NCBI RefSeq assembly: GCF_046736345.1
Contig: NZ_CP157210.1
Coordinates: 2,232,001 to 2,296,000 of the forward strand
Reading direction: 5' to 3'
Length of the DNA: 64,000 nt
Source: Hyphococcus formosus
GTDB lineage: Bacteria; Pseudomonadota; Alphaproteobacteria; Caulobacterales; Parvularculaceae
Shown: positions 26,155 to 35,231 of the stretch, one piece after another
How the letters are laid out: each line of letters starts with the position of its first letter
Numbering within the stretch: the stretch's first letter is position 1
The notes under the pieces: model-generated
Told to the model about the DNA's origin: nothing
Databases searched by the model: none
Seen by the model: the letters and a program-made list of their open reading frames with translations, nothing else
Translations under genes and position numbers: made by a program

Positions 26155-27021
26155 TTATCGTCCGACCATCAGGCTCGGATCGAAATTAAATCGGAACTCT
26201 TTCCATGTCTCATACCGCTCTTGCGGCAGGAAATCATAAGGCGCGCATTTTACAACCGCGCTTGCGGCTTCTCGCCGGGCGACGCGCCAGAACTGATTGC
26301 CAGACAGGTTAATTTGCAAATCATTTACAACGCGCGGTTGTGACGCCAATGTGCCGTCGCGGTTCAATTCAAAATCAATAACGACCAATAGCTTTTCCGG
26401 TTCCGGTGCGCCAATAATCGTGCTCGCATTCCAACACCGCGCAATCGCCGCCCGCATTTTTGCTTCGTCACTCGCCGTCAGGCGGTCGCCAGCGCCGATG
26501 GCTGCGCGCGCGCGCTCCGCTGTCTCAGTCGTCTGTGACGGTGCCGACGGCTTTGGTTTGTTCTCGTTCTGGCGCTCTTTGTCGATAAGTTGCGACAGCG
26601 CATCGAGATCAAGCTCATCATTCTTTGGTTTCGGTTTTACCGACGGTGCCTTTTTCGGCTCCGGTTTCGGCGCTGGCTCTGGTTCCGGTTCCGTAATCGG
26701 CTCAGGTTCGGGCTCGGGTTGCTCAACCACCGGCGCGGGCTCCGGTTCCGCCTCTGCCACGGGCTGGGGCGCTTCTTCGATCGGCTGCGGTTCCTCGACA
26801 ACCGGTTCGGGAATATCGGGTTCCGGTTCGGGCTCCTCTTCCGGCTCCGGCGCAGCAGCGGGAACACTGGTTTTCAGGTCGAGTTCAGCCTCGCGGATCA
26901 AATCCAAGGGGATATATTGTTCCGGCGCAACGTCCGGCAAATCGATAAAAGACGGCGCAATAAACCCCGCACCAACAAGGGCGAGGTGAAACAGAATTGA
27001 TGCGAAAACGCCAAAACGCAT
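26155..27021 (-). CDS. tolA: TolA, with a proline/glutamate-rich spacer
   Basis: 288 residues. One membrane helix (about 5-25), a long spacer, and a C-terminal TonB/TolA-type domain (about 180-288, MRAAIARCWNAS onward). The spacer at 57-125 is almost only Pro, Glu, Ala and Val in PEPEPEP runs, then lysine-rich to 160. In E. coli the matching part is an alanine/lysine helix, so here the arm should be an extended, negatively charged rod more like that of TonB. Its place between tolR and tolB fixes the identity. Confidence 0.93.
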   Translation of the reverse strand: MRFGVFASILFHLALVGAGFIAPSFIDLPDVAPEQYIPLDLIREAELDLKTSVPAAAPEPEEEPEPEPDIPEPVVEEPQPIEEAPQPVAEAEPEPAPVVEQPEPEPEPITEPEPEPAPKPEPKKAPSVKPKPKNDELDLDALSQLIDKERQNENKPKPSAPSQTTETAERARAAIGAGDRLTASDEAKMRAAIARCWNASTIIGAPEPEKLLVVIDFELNRDGTLASQPRVVNDLQINLSGNQFWRVARREAASAVVKCAPYDFLPQERYETWKEFRFNFDPSLMVGR

Positions 27022-27058
27022 GAAACCACTGGCCTTCGTTACAAACCGTTTGCTTGGA

Positions 27059-27493
27059 TCATTCTGCTTCCGACTCGGTCACGAGCCCGATACGGCGGAA
27101 ACCGGCCGCATTAATTCGTCCCATCACCCGAACAACATCCCCATACGCACGGTTTTCATCGCCGCGAATAAAGATACGCTGGTCGTAACCTGCGGTCGCA
27201 ACCGCTTCGAGATGCGGAACAAGGTTTTCATATTCCACTGCGGTTTCCTGCACATAGATGGTGCCATCCGCCGACACGGTAACGGTCAATGGTTCGCCGC
27301 TTTCCTGAATCGGATTGGCCGCAGTTTCCGGCAAGTCCACAGCAACCCCAACCGTCAGCAATGGTGCCGCAACCATAAACACGATCAACAACACCAGCAT
27401 CACATCGACCAATGGCGTGACGTTAATCTCCGCCATTGGCTGGGTGCGGCCGGGCCGATGACGCCCGCCACCCGTGTTCAGTTTCACAGCCAT
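27059..27493 (-). CDS. tolR: Tol-Pal proton channel subunit TolR
   Basis: 144 residues. One membrane helix (about 22-45) whose MAEINVTPLVDVMLVLLIVF block holds the proton-carrying aspartate, then a periplasmic domain with YENLVPHLEAV and RIFIRGDENRAYGDVVRVMGRI. With TolQ it uses the proton gradient to drive TolA. The start codon shares bases with the tolQ stop (TAATG), so the two are coupled. Confidence 0.98.
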   Translation of the reverse strand: MAVKLNTGGGRHRPGRTQPMAEINVTPLVDVMLVLLIVFMVAAPLLTVGVAVDLPETAANPIQESGEPLTVTVSADGTIYVQETAVEYENLVPHLEAVATAGYDQRIFIRGDENRAYGDVVRVMGRINAAGFRRIGLVTESEAE

Positions 27494-28203
27494 TAACGCG
27501 ACCTCTCGTCAAGCTGACGCGATAGGATCGCCGAGAACTCATCCGCAAATCCCTGAAGCCGCACCGCATAAGAATTAAGCGCCGCTGAATACCGGTTATA
27601 ACCAACAACTGCCGGGATCGCCGCGAGCAGACCCAAGGCCGTCGCGAACAATGCTTCCGCAATACCCGGCGCAACAACCGCGAGGTTGGTGTCTTTGGTT
27701 AGCGCAATCGCTTGGAACGCATTCATGATCCCCCAGACGGTGCCGAGCAGACCAACAAATGGTGCCGCAGAACCAACCGTCGCAAGAACACCCAGATTGC
27801 TTTCCGCCTTTTCAAGCTCGCGCGAGACCGTGACATTGAGCATCTTGTCGATGCGGTCACGGGCGCTGATCGCCAGCGTGTCGGACCGGCCAGCATTCTT
27901 CGCCTGGCTCCACTCTTCCATGGCGGCGGCGAAAACCCGCGCCATCGGGTGATCCTGACGATCACCAATCTTGCGATAAAGCTCGTCGAGCGGCTTACCG
28001 GACCAGAATTGATCTTCGAATTTGTTGGATTTCGATTTGATTCTGCTGAAGGTCAGCGACTTGTCGATAATCACCGCCCACGACCAGATTGACGCAATGA
28101 CAAGAATAGCCATCACGGTTTTCACGATCGGGTCGGCACGCAGGAACAAACTCCAGAGGCTAAAATCGCCCCCCAATGCGGCTGCTGCGACTTCTGTTTC
28201 CAT
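27493..28203 (-). CDS. tolQ: Tol-Pal proton channel subunit TolQ
   Basis: 236 residues from the ATG at 28203; the frame extends upstream but METEVAAAALGGDFSLWSLFL is the usual family beginning. Three membrane helices: about 24-44, 135-160 (LGVLATVGSAAPFVGLLGTVWGIMNAF) and 170-195 (APGIAEALFATALGLLAAIPAV). It surrounds TolR in the inner membrane. First of tolQRAB; ybgC lies 298 bases upstream on the same strand. Confidence 0.97.
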   Translation of the reverse strand: METEVAAAALGGDFSLWSLFLRADPIVKTVMAILVIASIWSWAVIIDKSLTFSRIKSKSNKFEDQFWSGKPLDELYRKIGDRQDHPMARVFAAAMEEWSQAKNAGRSDTLAISARDRIDKMLNVTVSRELEKAESNLGVLATVGSAAPFVGLLGTVWGIMNAFQAIALTKDTNLAVVAPGIAEALFATALGLLAAIPAVVGYNRYSAALNSYAVRLQGFADEFSAILSRQLDERSR

Positions 28204-28500
28204 TGTCTCACATATCCCATGATACCGCCCCGAATAGGGCGGAACAAAAAACCAAACTTTGCCGCCTGCCGCCTGCGAAAACACAGAAAACGGCACAAAC
28301 GACCCTTATGCGCGCTATCACCCCGCGCGGGGCTCGACTATCGTTAACACTGAACGGGCCTTCGTATAATCCCCTTATGGCTGGAAATTGGGCAATTCAG
28401 AGGCTTTAGGAAGCCCTCTTATGGGTGCTTTCCAAAGTTTAATCCCGGTTAATAAAAGGTTTACGACCAAAAACGCAGATTTTGACGAGCCGTAATTTTT

Positions 28501-28923
28501 TTACCCGGGCCGGCGGTCAACGCCAAAACTTTCGATAAATTCTTTCGGCAATCGCCGCGCACGGCCATCAAGTGACATACATGCCGCTTCGACATCAGCG
28601 GTCGCGAGCATTTGATCATCGCGCCAAATTTCCTGCCGCAAATTCATTCGTGCGCCCTTCGCACTGACAAACCATGTCCGCACCTCAAGCAGATCATCTA
28701 TCCGCGCAGGCGTGATCCATTCTGTGGTCATCTTGCGCACGGCAAAAGCCAAGGGCTCGTCTCGTTTGAGCATCTCGGAATGATGAACCCCGCAAGTACG
28801 CAACGATTCAGTCCGGCCACGTTCAAAAAATTTGAGATAAGCCGCATGATAAACGACACCGGAAAAATCGGTGTCTTCGTAATAGATGCGAATGGGTAAA
28901 GTATAATACGTCTGTTCAGTCAT
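28501..28923 (-). CDS. ybgC: Acyl-CoA thioesterase YbgC
   Basis: 140 residues, one hotdog domain. YYEDTDFSGVVYHAAYLKFFERGRTE holds the catalytic aspartate (17) of the 4-hydroxybenzoyl-CoA thioesterase group. YbgC cleaves short acyl-CoA or acyl-ACP and in many Gram-negative bacteria opens the tol-pal cluster, as here. The 297 bases between it and tolQ contain no gene; whether they hold a tolQ promoter is unclear. Confidence 0.95.
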   Translation of the reverse strand: MTEQTYYTLPIRIYYEDTDFSGVVYHAAYLKFFERGRTESLRTCGVHHSEMLKRDEPLAFAVRKMTTEWITPARIDDLLEVRTWFVSAKGARMNLRQEIWRDDQMLATADVEAACMSLDGRARRLPKEFIESFGVDRRPG

Positions 28924-29040
28924 CTGGTCTCATTAACACATTTCGCCGCGAGATGTGTTGTTGTTCACGGCTCTTTCATCGATTAGGGCCATTAGACCCG
29001 TTTGAGCAAACACGACGAAAAGGTATCAAAGGTTGCGCGA

Positions 29041-30090
29041 ATGAAAGTGATCGGGAATCTCGACTGGCGACACCCCTTGGTGCGGTTGCGGATCTGGGTT
29101 GCAACGCCCATCCAAAAACTTTTTGCCGCCATTGGCCTTTGGAAACCTGCGCGAAAAGACGAACTCGAATGCGAACAAAAAGATGCGGTCGAAGCCGTCG
29201 GTGATCGCGGTTCGCAATTGCGGCTAGCCTATAAAACCCCGCGCGATGAATTTACGGGCGCGACCGCAATTGATTACACGCCCACGGGGCTTGCCATAAA
29301 GAACGGCGTTTGCTTTGCGCGCTATTCCATTCGCCCGCCATCGACAGCAGAAATTCTGAAATCACGCAAAATTCAGCCTGCGCGGACTATTCCGGCCGGC
29401 ACGATCATCGAAGCGGAAACTCCGTACACCTATGGTGATTGGGTTGGTGATTTTGTGCTGGCGCTGATCACGGCCGAAAATATTGTCGAGCCGCTTGTGC
29501 TACCGAAGGTGCTTGCGGACAAACCTTATGTCTTGCGTGACATAAATGCCTTGGGGATTTCCTATGTGATAGCCGAGAAAACACTGCGCATCGAAAATGC
29601 GCGTATTCTGCAAAAGCGTATTCCCAGCTATTATTGGGGCAAGCCGGAAGTCGCAGCCTTCCGCAACAAATTCAATATTACGCCGCCCAGCCCTAAACCC
29701 GGATCAATGATCTATCTCGGTCGTTTTGATACGAAAAGTGAAGCGGCGCAGCGGGTTTATCCGTCGGAAACGGTCGCGCGGATCGTCGAGAATCTCGGCG
29801 GGAAGGTTTTCGATACCCGCGAAGCCTCACCAGAAAAATTCGATGCGTTAGCGCCGGAGATGGAAACCGTTATCGCCGATCAGGGGTCTGCGCTTTTTGG
29901 GGTGATGCATGCGCAAACCAAAAACGTGATTGAGCTGACCCAGGATGATTGGTGGCACAGCGCCAATCTTTTTATCGCGAATGGCGCGGGCGTTGAGAAT
30001 TACGCCGTAATCCATCTGTACGAAAAATCTGATGATGATTTACGCAATCGGATTGAAGGTCATCTGCGCGACTTTGGCGTTATCAACTGA
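29041..30090 (+). CDS. Probable glycosyltransferase of the GT61 (DUF563) type
   Basis: 349 residues from the ATG at 29041 (AAAGG eight bases upstream); a TTG at 29002 has no ribosome site. I see the GT61 layout only loosely: TYGDWVGDFVLALITAENI and a LGISYVIAEKTLRIENA stretch in the first half; GSMIYLGR, a SETVARIVENLGGKVFDTREASPEKF block, and ETVIADQGSALFGVMHAQTKNVIEL in the second, where the family has a GAGLTN-like loop. GT61 enzymes add xylose or GlcNAc, or build capsule sugars. Single gene, divergent from ybgC, end to end with ruvB. Specific function unknown. Confidence 0.55.
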   Translation: MKVIGNLDWRHPLVRLRIWVATPIQKLFAAIGLWKPARKDELECEQKDAVEAVGDRGSQLRLAYKTPRDEFTGATAIDYTPTGLAIKNGVCFARYSIRPPSTAEILKSRKIQPARTIPAGTIIEAETPYTYGDWVGDFVLALITAENIVEPLVLPKVLADKPYVLRDINALGISYVIAEKTLRIENARILQKRIPSYYWGKPEVAAFRNKFNITPPSPKPGSMIYLGRFDTKSEAAQRVYPSETVARIVENLGGKVFDTREASPEKFDALAPEMETVIADQGSALFGVMHAQTKNVIELTQDDWWHSANLFIANGAGVENYAVIHLYEKSDDDLRNRIEGHLRDFGVIN

Positions 30091-30092
30091 TT

Positions 30093-31121
30093 TTAAAGAT
30101 CAAGCGCGCTCGGTTTAGGCGCAACCAGGCCCAAATGGGTCCAAGCGCCTGCGGAGAGAATCCGGCCGCGCGGCGTGCGCTGAATAAGCCCTTGTTGCAA
30201 TAGGAACGGTTCGATCACGTCTTCAACGGCGTCGCGCGCTTCGGCAAGGGCCGCGGCGAGTGTTTCAACACCAACCGGCCCACCGCCAAAATGTTCGGCA
30301 ATCAAGCGAAGGTAACGACGGTCAAGCGGATCGAGACCGAGCGTATCAATCTCCAGCCGTTCCAGTGCGCGATCTGCGACGCCAGCATCAATAATTGCGG
30401 CCCCTTCAACGGTCGCGACATCCCGCACCCGCCGCATCAGCCGTCCGGCCACACGCGGCGTCCCGCGGGCGCGGCGGGCAATTTCATTTGCACCGTCCAC
30501 GGACATTTCTGCGCCAAGGAGCGAAGCTCCGCGCGCGACAATCGACGCGAGATCTTTTTGCGTATAAAATTCGAGCCGAACCGGAATACCAAACCGGTCA
30601 AGAAGGGGTTTCGCGAGAAGTCCGGATCGGGTCGTCGCGCCGATCAAGGTGAAGCGCGGCAGATCAATCCGTACAGATCGCGCTGACGGCCCTTCGCCGA
30701 TAATCAAATCCAGCGCGAAATCCTCCATCGCGGGATAAAGCACCTCTTCGACTGCGGGGGAGAGCCGGTGAATTTCATCGATAAAAAGAACGTCCCCGGC
30801 CTCTAGATTGGTAAGGAGCGCCGCCAGATCACCGGCCTTGGTAATGGCCGGGCCAGAGGTCGCCCGAAAACCAACACCGAGTTCATTGGCCACAATCTGC
30901 GCCAGCGTCGTCTTGCCGAGGCCCGGCGGGCCATGAAACAGAACATGGTCGAGCGCTTCGGACCGCGCCTTGGCCGCACCAACGAAAATCCGCAGATTGT
31001 CTTTCGCGCTCGCCTGACCAACGAAATCATCAAGCATCTTGGGCCGCAAAGCAGCATCAAGATCATCGGGCTTTGTATCGCCGTCGATCAGTCGGTCTTC
31101 GTTATATGCGGGCTCAGCCAT
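30093..31121 (-). CDS. ruvB: Holliday junction branch-migration ATPase RuvB
   Basis: 342 residues. Walker A HGPPGLGKTTLA, Walker B FIDEIHRL, sensor GATTRSGLL and the arginine-finger loop DRFGIPVRLEFYT are present, with a C-terminal winged helix (PFLLQQGLIQRTPRGR). Hexameric motor that moves four-way junctions with RuvA. It follows ruvA by 37 bases; its end lies two bases from that of the convergent GT61-like gene. Confidence 0.98.
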   Translation of the reverse strand: MAEPAYNEDRLIDGDTKPDDLDAALRPKMLDDFVGQASAKDNLRIFVGAAKARSEALDHVLFHGPPGLGKTTLAQIVANELGVGFRATSGPAITKAGDLAALLTNLEAGDVLFIDEIHRLSPAVEEVLYPAMEDFALDLIIGEGPSARSVRIDLPRFTLIGATTRSGLLAKPLLDRFGIPVRLEFYTQKDLASIVARGASLLGAEMSVDGANEIARRARGTPRVAGRLMRRVRDVATVEGAAIIDAGVADRALERLEIDTLGLDPLDRRYLRLIAEHFGGGPVGVETLAAALAEARDAVEDVIEPFLLQQGLIQRTPRGRILSAGAWTHLGLVAPKPSALDL

Positions 31122-31158
31122 TCAATTATCCGTCTACACCATGTTACGCATGACTACC

Positions 31159-31785
31159 TTAGGCAGCCAACTCTTTCAGCGCCGCCTTGATCAACACTTC
31201 GACACCGGGGCTATCCAGCCCTTCGGCGGCGCGGGCCACCGCCCGGCGAGCATCGACACCGTCATAGCCAAGATGCGATAGCGCCGATACCGCATCAGCG
31301 CGCACACCCACCGCTTGATCCGCAGGCGCATCATCCACCGCCCGCCGCGCCACAAGTGTCGGCCCATCGCCAGTCGTCGCCGCCAGCGCACCAACTTTTG
31401 ACTGCAACTCGGTGACGATCCGCTGCGCAAGTTTCTTACCGACCCCGTGGGCCCGGCACACCGCCGTCAGATCTTCAGCGGCGATGGCGTCATATAGCTC
31501 AGCCGGGGTAAGCACCTGAAGAATGCCCAGCGCGTGTTTCGCGCCGACCCCCTGAACCGTTTGTAAAATGCGAAAGGCCGCGCGTTCGCTTTCGGACGGA
31601 AAGCCAAAAAGCCGGATCAGATCTTCGCGCACCAAGGTTTCGATCGACAGGACAACATCTTCGCCGATCTGGAATCCCTGCAGAACGCGGGAAGCCGCAT
31701 AAATTTCATAACCAACACCGCCCACATCAATAATGGCCGTGTCCTCGCTGACAGAAATGACATTGCCTTTTAGTCTGCCGATCAT
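31159..31785 (-). CDS. ruvA: Holliday junction DNA helicase subunit RuvA
   Basis: 208 residues. OB-fold start MIGRLKGNVISV, tandem helix-hairpin-helix motifs (LQTVQGVGAKHALGIL and CRAHGVGKKLAQRIVTEL), and a C-terminal domain III that contacts RuvB (ALSHLGYDGVDARRAV). Tetramers bind the junction. Its ATG overlaps the ruvC stop in ATGA, so translation is coupled. Confidence 0.98.
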   Translation of the reverse strand: MIGRLKGNVISVSEDTAIIDVGGVGYEIYAASRVLQGFQIGEDVVLSIETLVREDLIRLFGFPSESERAAFRILQTVQGVGAKHALGILQVLTPAELYDAIAAEDLTAVCRAHGVGKKLAQRIVTELQSKVGALAATTGDGPTLVARRAVDDAPADQAVGVRADAVSALSHLGYDGVDARRAVARAAEGLDSPGVEVLIKAALKELAA

Positions 31786-32294
31786 GATGCTTTTTGCCTT
31801 TTGATCATTGAATTATGCCCCGCATGATGCGCATGGCAGATCGCGACCGCCAGCGCATCGGCCTCGTCGCTTTTGAGGTCACCGCATTTCGGCAGCAGGA
31901 TTTTGACCATCGATTGAACCTGCTGCTTGTCTGCGTGACCGCGACCGACCACCGATTTCTTGACCGAATTCGCCGCATATTCCGCGACCGTCAGCCCCCT
32001 ACTGGCCGGCGCTAACAACGCAACGCCCCTTGCCTGCCCCAGAACGAGCGCATCGCGCGGATTGGCATTGACGAAAGTTTCTTCAACGGCTGCCTGATCT
32101 GGCGAATGGGTATCGAGCAATTCCGTAAGGCCGCTATAAATCTGCGCGAGCTTTTCGGCCGGGGCGGCACCGCGCTTGGTGCGGATCGTACCTGAGGCGA
32201 TATAGGATAATCGCGTGCCGGCACATTCGATCACGCCCCATCCGGTTACGATGGAACCGGGATCAATCCCCAAAATACGAATCACTGCGCTCAT
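31782..32294 (-). CDS. ruvC: Holliday junction resolvase RuvC
   Basis: 170 residues from the ATG at 32294 (MSAVIRILGIDPGS); an ATG six codons upstream is also possible. The acidic active site is visible: Asp11 in GIDPGS, the Glu of AAVEETFVNANP, and the Asps of SDEADALAVAICH. Cuts four-way junctions after RuvAB migration. First of ruvCAB. Confidence 0.97.
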   Translation of the reverse strand: MSAVIRILGIDPGSIVTGWGVIECAGTRLSYIASGTIRTKRGAAPAEKLAQIYSGLTELLDTHSPDQAAVEETFVNANPRDALVLGQARGVALLAPASRGLTVAEYAANSVKKSVVGRGHADKQQVQSMVKILLPKCGDLKSDEADALAVAICHAHHAGHNSMIKRQKAS

Positions 32295-32341
32295 GGGGCG
32301 ACCATAGAGCAATTTGGAACAAAAGGGGAATGCCCGCGCAG

Positions 32342-33346
32342 TCAGTTTCTATTTGTTGCCTGACGGTTTCGCGGCAAATCTTTCAACAGGGTCTTTCGCA
32401 ATGATGACACCTGCCGGCGGAATTCGGGATCAAGCAATGTTTTATCTGCAAGGATCAAATCCAATTGCCCGATCGCACCGGCGATGTCCTGGGGGCGGCC
32501 ATCACCCTCGGCCAATGCCACCGCATAGAGAAAACGCCCTTGCGGATCACCCTGGGCCGCTGCCAGTTCAAACCAATCGACCGGTAACTCATCGGCACCG
32601 CCGGTTTCATGCAGCAACAAACCAAGCCCGACCATGGCAGGGGGAAACCCGGCTTCCGCACCGGCACGCATTTTTTCCGCCGAAGCCGTCAGGTCCGGCG
32701 GGCCGATCCGACCTGATTGATATAAAAGACCGAGATTATAATTCGCGACCGCATCCCCTTTTGCCGCGGCCAGTTCAAACCACTCCGCCGCTTTGCCAAG
32801 ATTTTGCGCCACGCCATCGCCGGAAAGATAGGCAATCGCCAAATTGCGTTGGGCAATGGGTTCACCGGCAATCGCCGCATCTTCGAAATAGCTGAGCGCT
32901 TTTTGTCGGTCGCGCTTCACGCCATTGCCCTCGGCATACAAAACCCCAAGGCGTAACTTCGCTAAGGCGTGGTCTTGTTTCGCGGCGAGAAGATACCAAC
33001 CGGCTGCGGTCTTCGCATTTTGCTCGATGCCTTCGCCTTCATAAGCGAGTTCTCCCAATGCGAATTGCGCCTCCGCATTACCGCCGCGCGCTGCTCGAAG
33101 GTATAAATTAACCGCATGCTGAAGATCGCGGGTTACGCCAAATCCGTTTTCATAGAGATATCCGAGGAGATGCTGGGCGTCGGCGTCACCCGCCTGATCG
33201 AGTGGCTCAAGTGCCGCACGCGCCTCGCCATAGTCGCCAGCGCGGATCGCCGATTTTGCTGCCAACAAGTCTTCGCTGTCCGCCGCGATTGACGTCAGCG
33301 GCAGAAAACCAGTCACGACAGAAATTAGTAAATAGCGCACCCTCAT
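32342..33346 (-). CDS. Exported Sel1-repeat protein
   Basis: 334 residues. Signal peptide (cut near SIA-AD) followed by about seven Sel1-like/TPR units of ~36 residues: AQHLLGYLYENGFGVTRDLQHAVNLY, AQFALGELAYEGEGIEQNAKTAAGWY, AKLRLGVLYAEGNGVKRDRQKAL, then AQRNLAIAYLSGDGVAQNLGKAAEWF, ANYNLGLLYQSG and AMVGLGLLLHETG. Sel1 proteins scaffold other proteins, often in envelope stress or signalling. It may be read from the same transcript as the 43-residue peptide just upstream. A second, shorter Sel1 protein lies at 49867. Confidence 0.85.
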   Translation of the reverse strand: MRVRYLLISVVTGFLPLTSIAADSEDLLAAKSAIRAGDYGEARAALEPLDQAGDADAQHLLGYLYENGFGVTRDLQHAVNLYLRAARGGNAEAQFALGELAYEGEGIEQNAKTAAGWYLLAAKQDHALAKLRLGVLYAEGNGVKRDRQKALSYFEDAAIAGEPIAQRNLAIAYLSGDGVAQNLGKAAEWFELAAAKGDAVANYNLGLLYQSGRIGPPDLTASAEKMRAGAEAGFPPAMVGLGLLLHETGGADELPVDWFELAAAQGDPQGRFLYAVALAEGDGRPQDIAGAIGQLDLILADKTLLDPEFRRQVSSLRKTLLKDLPRNRQATNRN

Positions 33347-33379
33347 GCGCAGAAGTGTAGTCCGGTTCGTCCGCGCCGC

Positions 33380-33511
33380 CTAGCGGTTGATTGCGACCTC
33401 AGTGCCACTTGCAGGCGCAGACATATTCATGCCCTCAGCAAATGAAAACGCAAAGCACATCGCCACGATGGCAACACCACAAAGCATTGAAATCCATTCC
33501 GGTTTAATCAT
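33380..33511 (-). CDS. 43-residue single-helix membrane peptide
   Basis: ATG at 33509-33511, TAG at 33380-33382, with AGAGGTG six bases before the start. MIKPEWISMLCGVAIVAMCF begins it: one membrane helix of about 18 residues, then a short polar tail (ASGTEVAINR). It fills the space between thiE (35 bases upstream) and the Sel1 gene (33 bases downstream), all on the minus strand. No family recognised. Confidence 0.5.
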   Translation of the reverse strand: MIKPEWISMLCGVAIVAMCFAFSFAEGMNMSAPASGTEVAINR

Positions 33512-33546
33512 AACGCACACCTCTTTTGCGCTATGAGTAGCAAGGA

Positions 33547-34194
33547 TCATGCCTCAGAGATGGATTTCTCAAATGCCTTGATAGCTGCGGCTGGCCCCTC
33601 TGGATGGTCCCAGACCGCAGACGAAACTGCGAGAAAATCAGCCCCCGCCCGCACGATCGGCCGGCAATTTTCTGGCGTAATGCCGCCAATTGCCACCGAT
33701 GGCAGGGTCGTCGCATAGCTCCACCATTCAAGTAGGCCGGTTTCGGCTTTGAATTTGGTTTCCTTGGTCTTGGTCGGAAAAAACGCACCGAAGGCCACAT
33801 AGTCGGCCCCCTCTTCACCGGCGACAAGCGCAAGGTGTTTCGAATCGTGACAGGTCACGCCCACAGTTGCGTCATCGCCCAAAATCGCACGGGCCTTTTT
33901 GCACGACGCATCGGACTGCCCGACATGGACCCCATCTGCGCCGGTTTTCAGCACCAGATCCGGGCGATCATTAATGATAAATGCCACTTCATTTTTCTGG
34001 GCAATCGGCATTAACGCCTCAGCCGCATAGAGCACATCATCATCAGGCACCGCTGAACCATCGGCGGATTTCAGTCGGAGTTGAAGGCTCGCAACATCAC
34101 CGGCACCAAGCGCCGCCTTAAACGCTTCGGCAAACGCGGCAAGGTCAGGGACTTGTGGCGGCGAAATCAGATATAATCGACTGTCTAAATGCAT
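33547..34194 (-). CDS. thiE: Thiamine phosphate synthase
   Basis: 215 residues, TIM-barrel. It joins hydroxymethylpyrimidine diphosphate and thiazole phosphate to thiamine phosphate. Family marks: LQLRLKSADGS, AFIINDRPDLVLKTGADGVHVGQSD, ATVGVTCHDSKHLALVAGEEGADYVAFGAFFPTKTK and AIGGITPENCRPIV. The standard VHLGQED is VHVGQSD here. No TPP riboswitch is seen ahead of it. Confidence 0.95.
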   Translation of the reverse strand: MHLDSRLYLISPPQVPDLAAFAEAFKAALGAGDVASLQLRLKSADGSAVPDDDVLYAAEALMPIAQKNEVAFIINDRPDLVLKTGADGVHVGQSDASCKKARAILGDDATVGVTCHDSKHLALVAGEEGADYVAFGAFFPTKTKETKFKAETGLLEWWSYATTLPSVAIGGITPENCRPIVRAGADFLAVSSAVWDHPEGPAAAIKAFEKSISEA

Positions 34195-34257
34195 AAGAGA
34201 TTATATAGGGCGCGCGCAAAGAAACTGCGATAGGCGACGACCGCAATTTTTTTGATA

Positions 34258-35139
34258 TTACGCCGGCGATTGTGCGGCCCGACCGCGTTCGCGTTCGGTC
34301 TGCGTTTGCGTCACTTTGGGCTTTAAGAGATTACGCTTAATCTCATCGGGGATCGCGTTATAGATTTTTGGCTCGCCAATGCCGAGTTTCGCACGCGCTT
34401 CCGCAAGCGGGAGCGGCAATAATGCCTCGACATCATAGCCAAGAACCCATTCCGACTTGCGGGCATTGCGTTTGGCTTCTGCGAGCGCTTTTTGAATTGG
34501 CTGCAAAGGTTCTTCGAGCTTTTGTGCGAGGAAACCGATCATCACGATCAATTTAAAACCCGGATTATTCGTTTGCTGGCGCGTATACACCAGATTGCAA
34601 AGCTCGCCTAAGGAATCGCGACCATAACCGGTCAGGACATGCCATAAATCATGACTAACATCGAGATGAAGAAACAGGCGGCGATATTCCGGGAACTGAG
34701 TTTCGCCCTTAAAATCGATGCCCGCTTCTTCGGCGGCGTCCAACAAACCTTCTGGCGTGAGATCTTCCCCTTCCATAAAGGCGAGATAGGTGCGCCCCAA
34801 ACTTCCTTCGGGATATCGACGAAGCCGTTCGCGGTCACCGAGCAGCTTTTCCAGCTTTACCGGCTCGGTCACAACCCGGCGGCCATATTCGGTATTGGTG
34901 AAGCGCTCGAATAATTCGTGCCCGAACCGCCCCGACAAAGCCTGCATGACTTCAAACACCTGGCGCGTGTCCTCTTTGTTCCGGACTAACCGCAACACAG
35001 AAATAAACGCATGCCAGGGCCGAATTGGCGATTGCGGCGGCAGCGGAAAACCATTCTTCCAGACAATTTCTTCAGGCGGGACTTCAACAGCTGCCTTTTC
35101 TTGCTGTGTTTGTTCTTGCGGCTCTAGGACTTGGGTCAT
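34258..35139 (-). CDS. coq4: Ubiquinone biosynthesis protein Coq4
   Basis: 293 residues. The Coq4 metal motif HDxxH is HDLWHVLTG (His163, Asp164, His167), within a mostly helical domain (GRTYLAFMEGEDLTPEGLLD, YGRDSLGELCNLVYTRQQTNNPGFKLIVMIGFLAQ). In mitochondria Coq4 supports ubiquinone assembly, and recent work ties it to removal of the ring carboxyl group. Free-standing bacterial copies occur in alphaproteobacteria. The first ~25 residues are Gln/Glu-rich and the C-terminal tail is Arg/Gln-rich; both look disordered. Confidence 0.9.
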   Translation of the reverse strand: MTQVLEPQEQTQQEKAAVEVPPEEIVWKNGFPLPPQSPIRPWHAFISVLRLVRNKEDTRQVFEVMQALSGRFGHELFERFTNTEYGRRVVTEPVKLEKLLGDRERLRRYPEGSLGRTYLAFMEGEDLTPEGLLDAAEEAGIDFKGETQFPEYRRLFLHLDVSHDLWHVLTGYGRDSLGELCNLVYTRQQTNNPGFKLIVMIGFLAQKLEEPLQPIQKALAEAKRNARKSEWVLGYDVEALLPLPLAEARAKLGIGEPKIYNAIPDEIKRNLLKPKVTQTQTERERGRAAQSPA

Positions 35140-35231
35140 TTCATGGCCTGCCTGTGATGAGATATTATTACACTAACCAGTTTACCTAACTGATTTTGCC
35201 CTCAACGGATAATATTTCAAGGGCGCGACAA

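Noticed and set aside
26297..26989. Long Ser/Gly-rich and Phe/Arg-rich plus-strand frames opposite tolA
   Set aside because: They arise from the PEPEPE repeats of tolA read backwards; no family signal or ribosome site.
28204..28500. Gap between ybgC and tolQ searched for a small gene or RNA
   Set aside because: No frame with a ribosome site, no terminator and no clear promoter was found.
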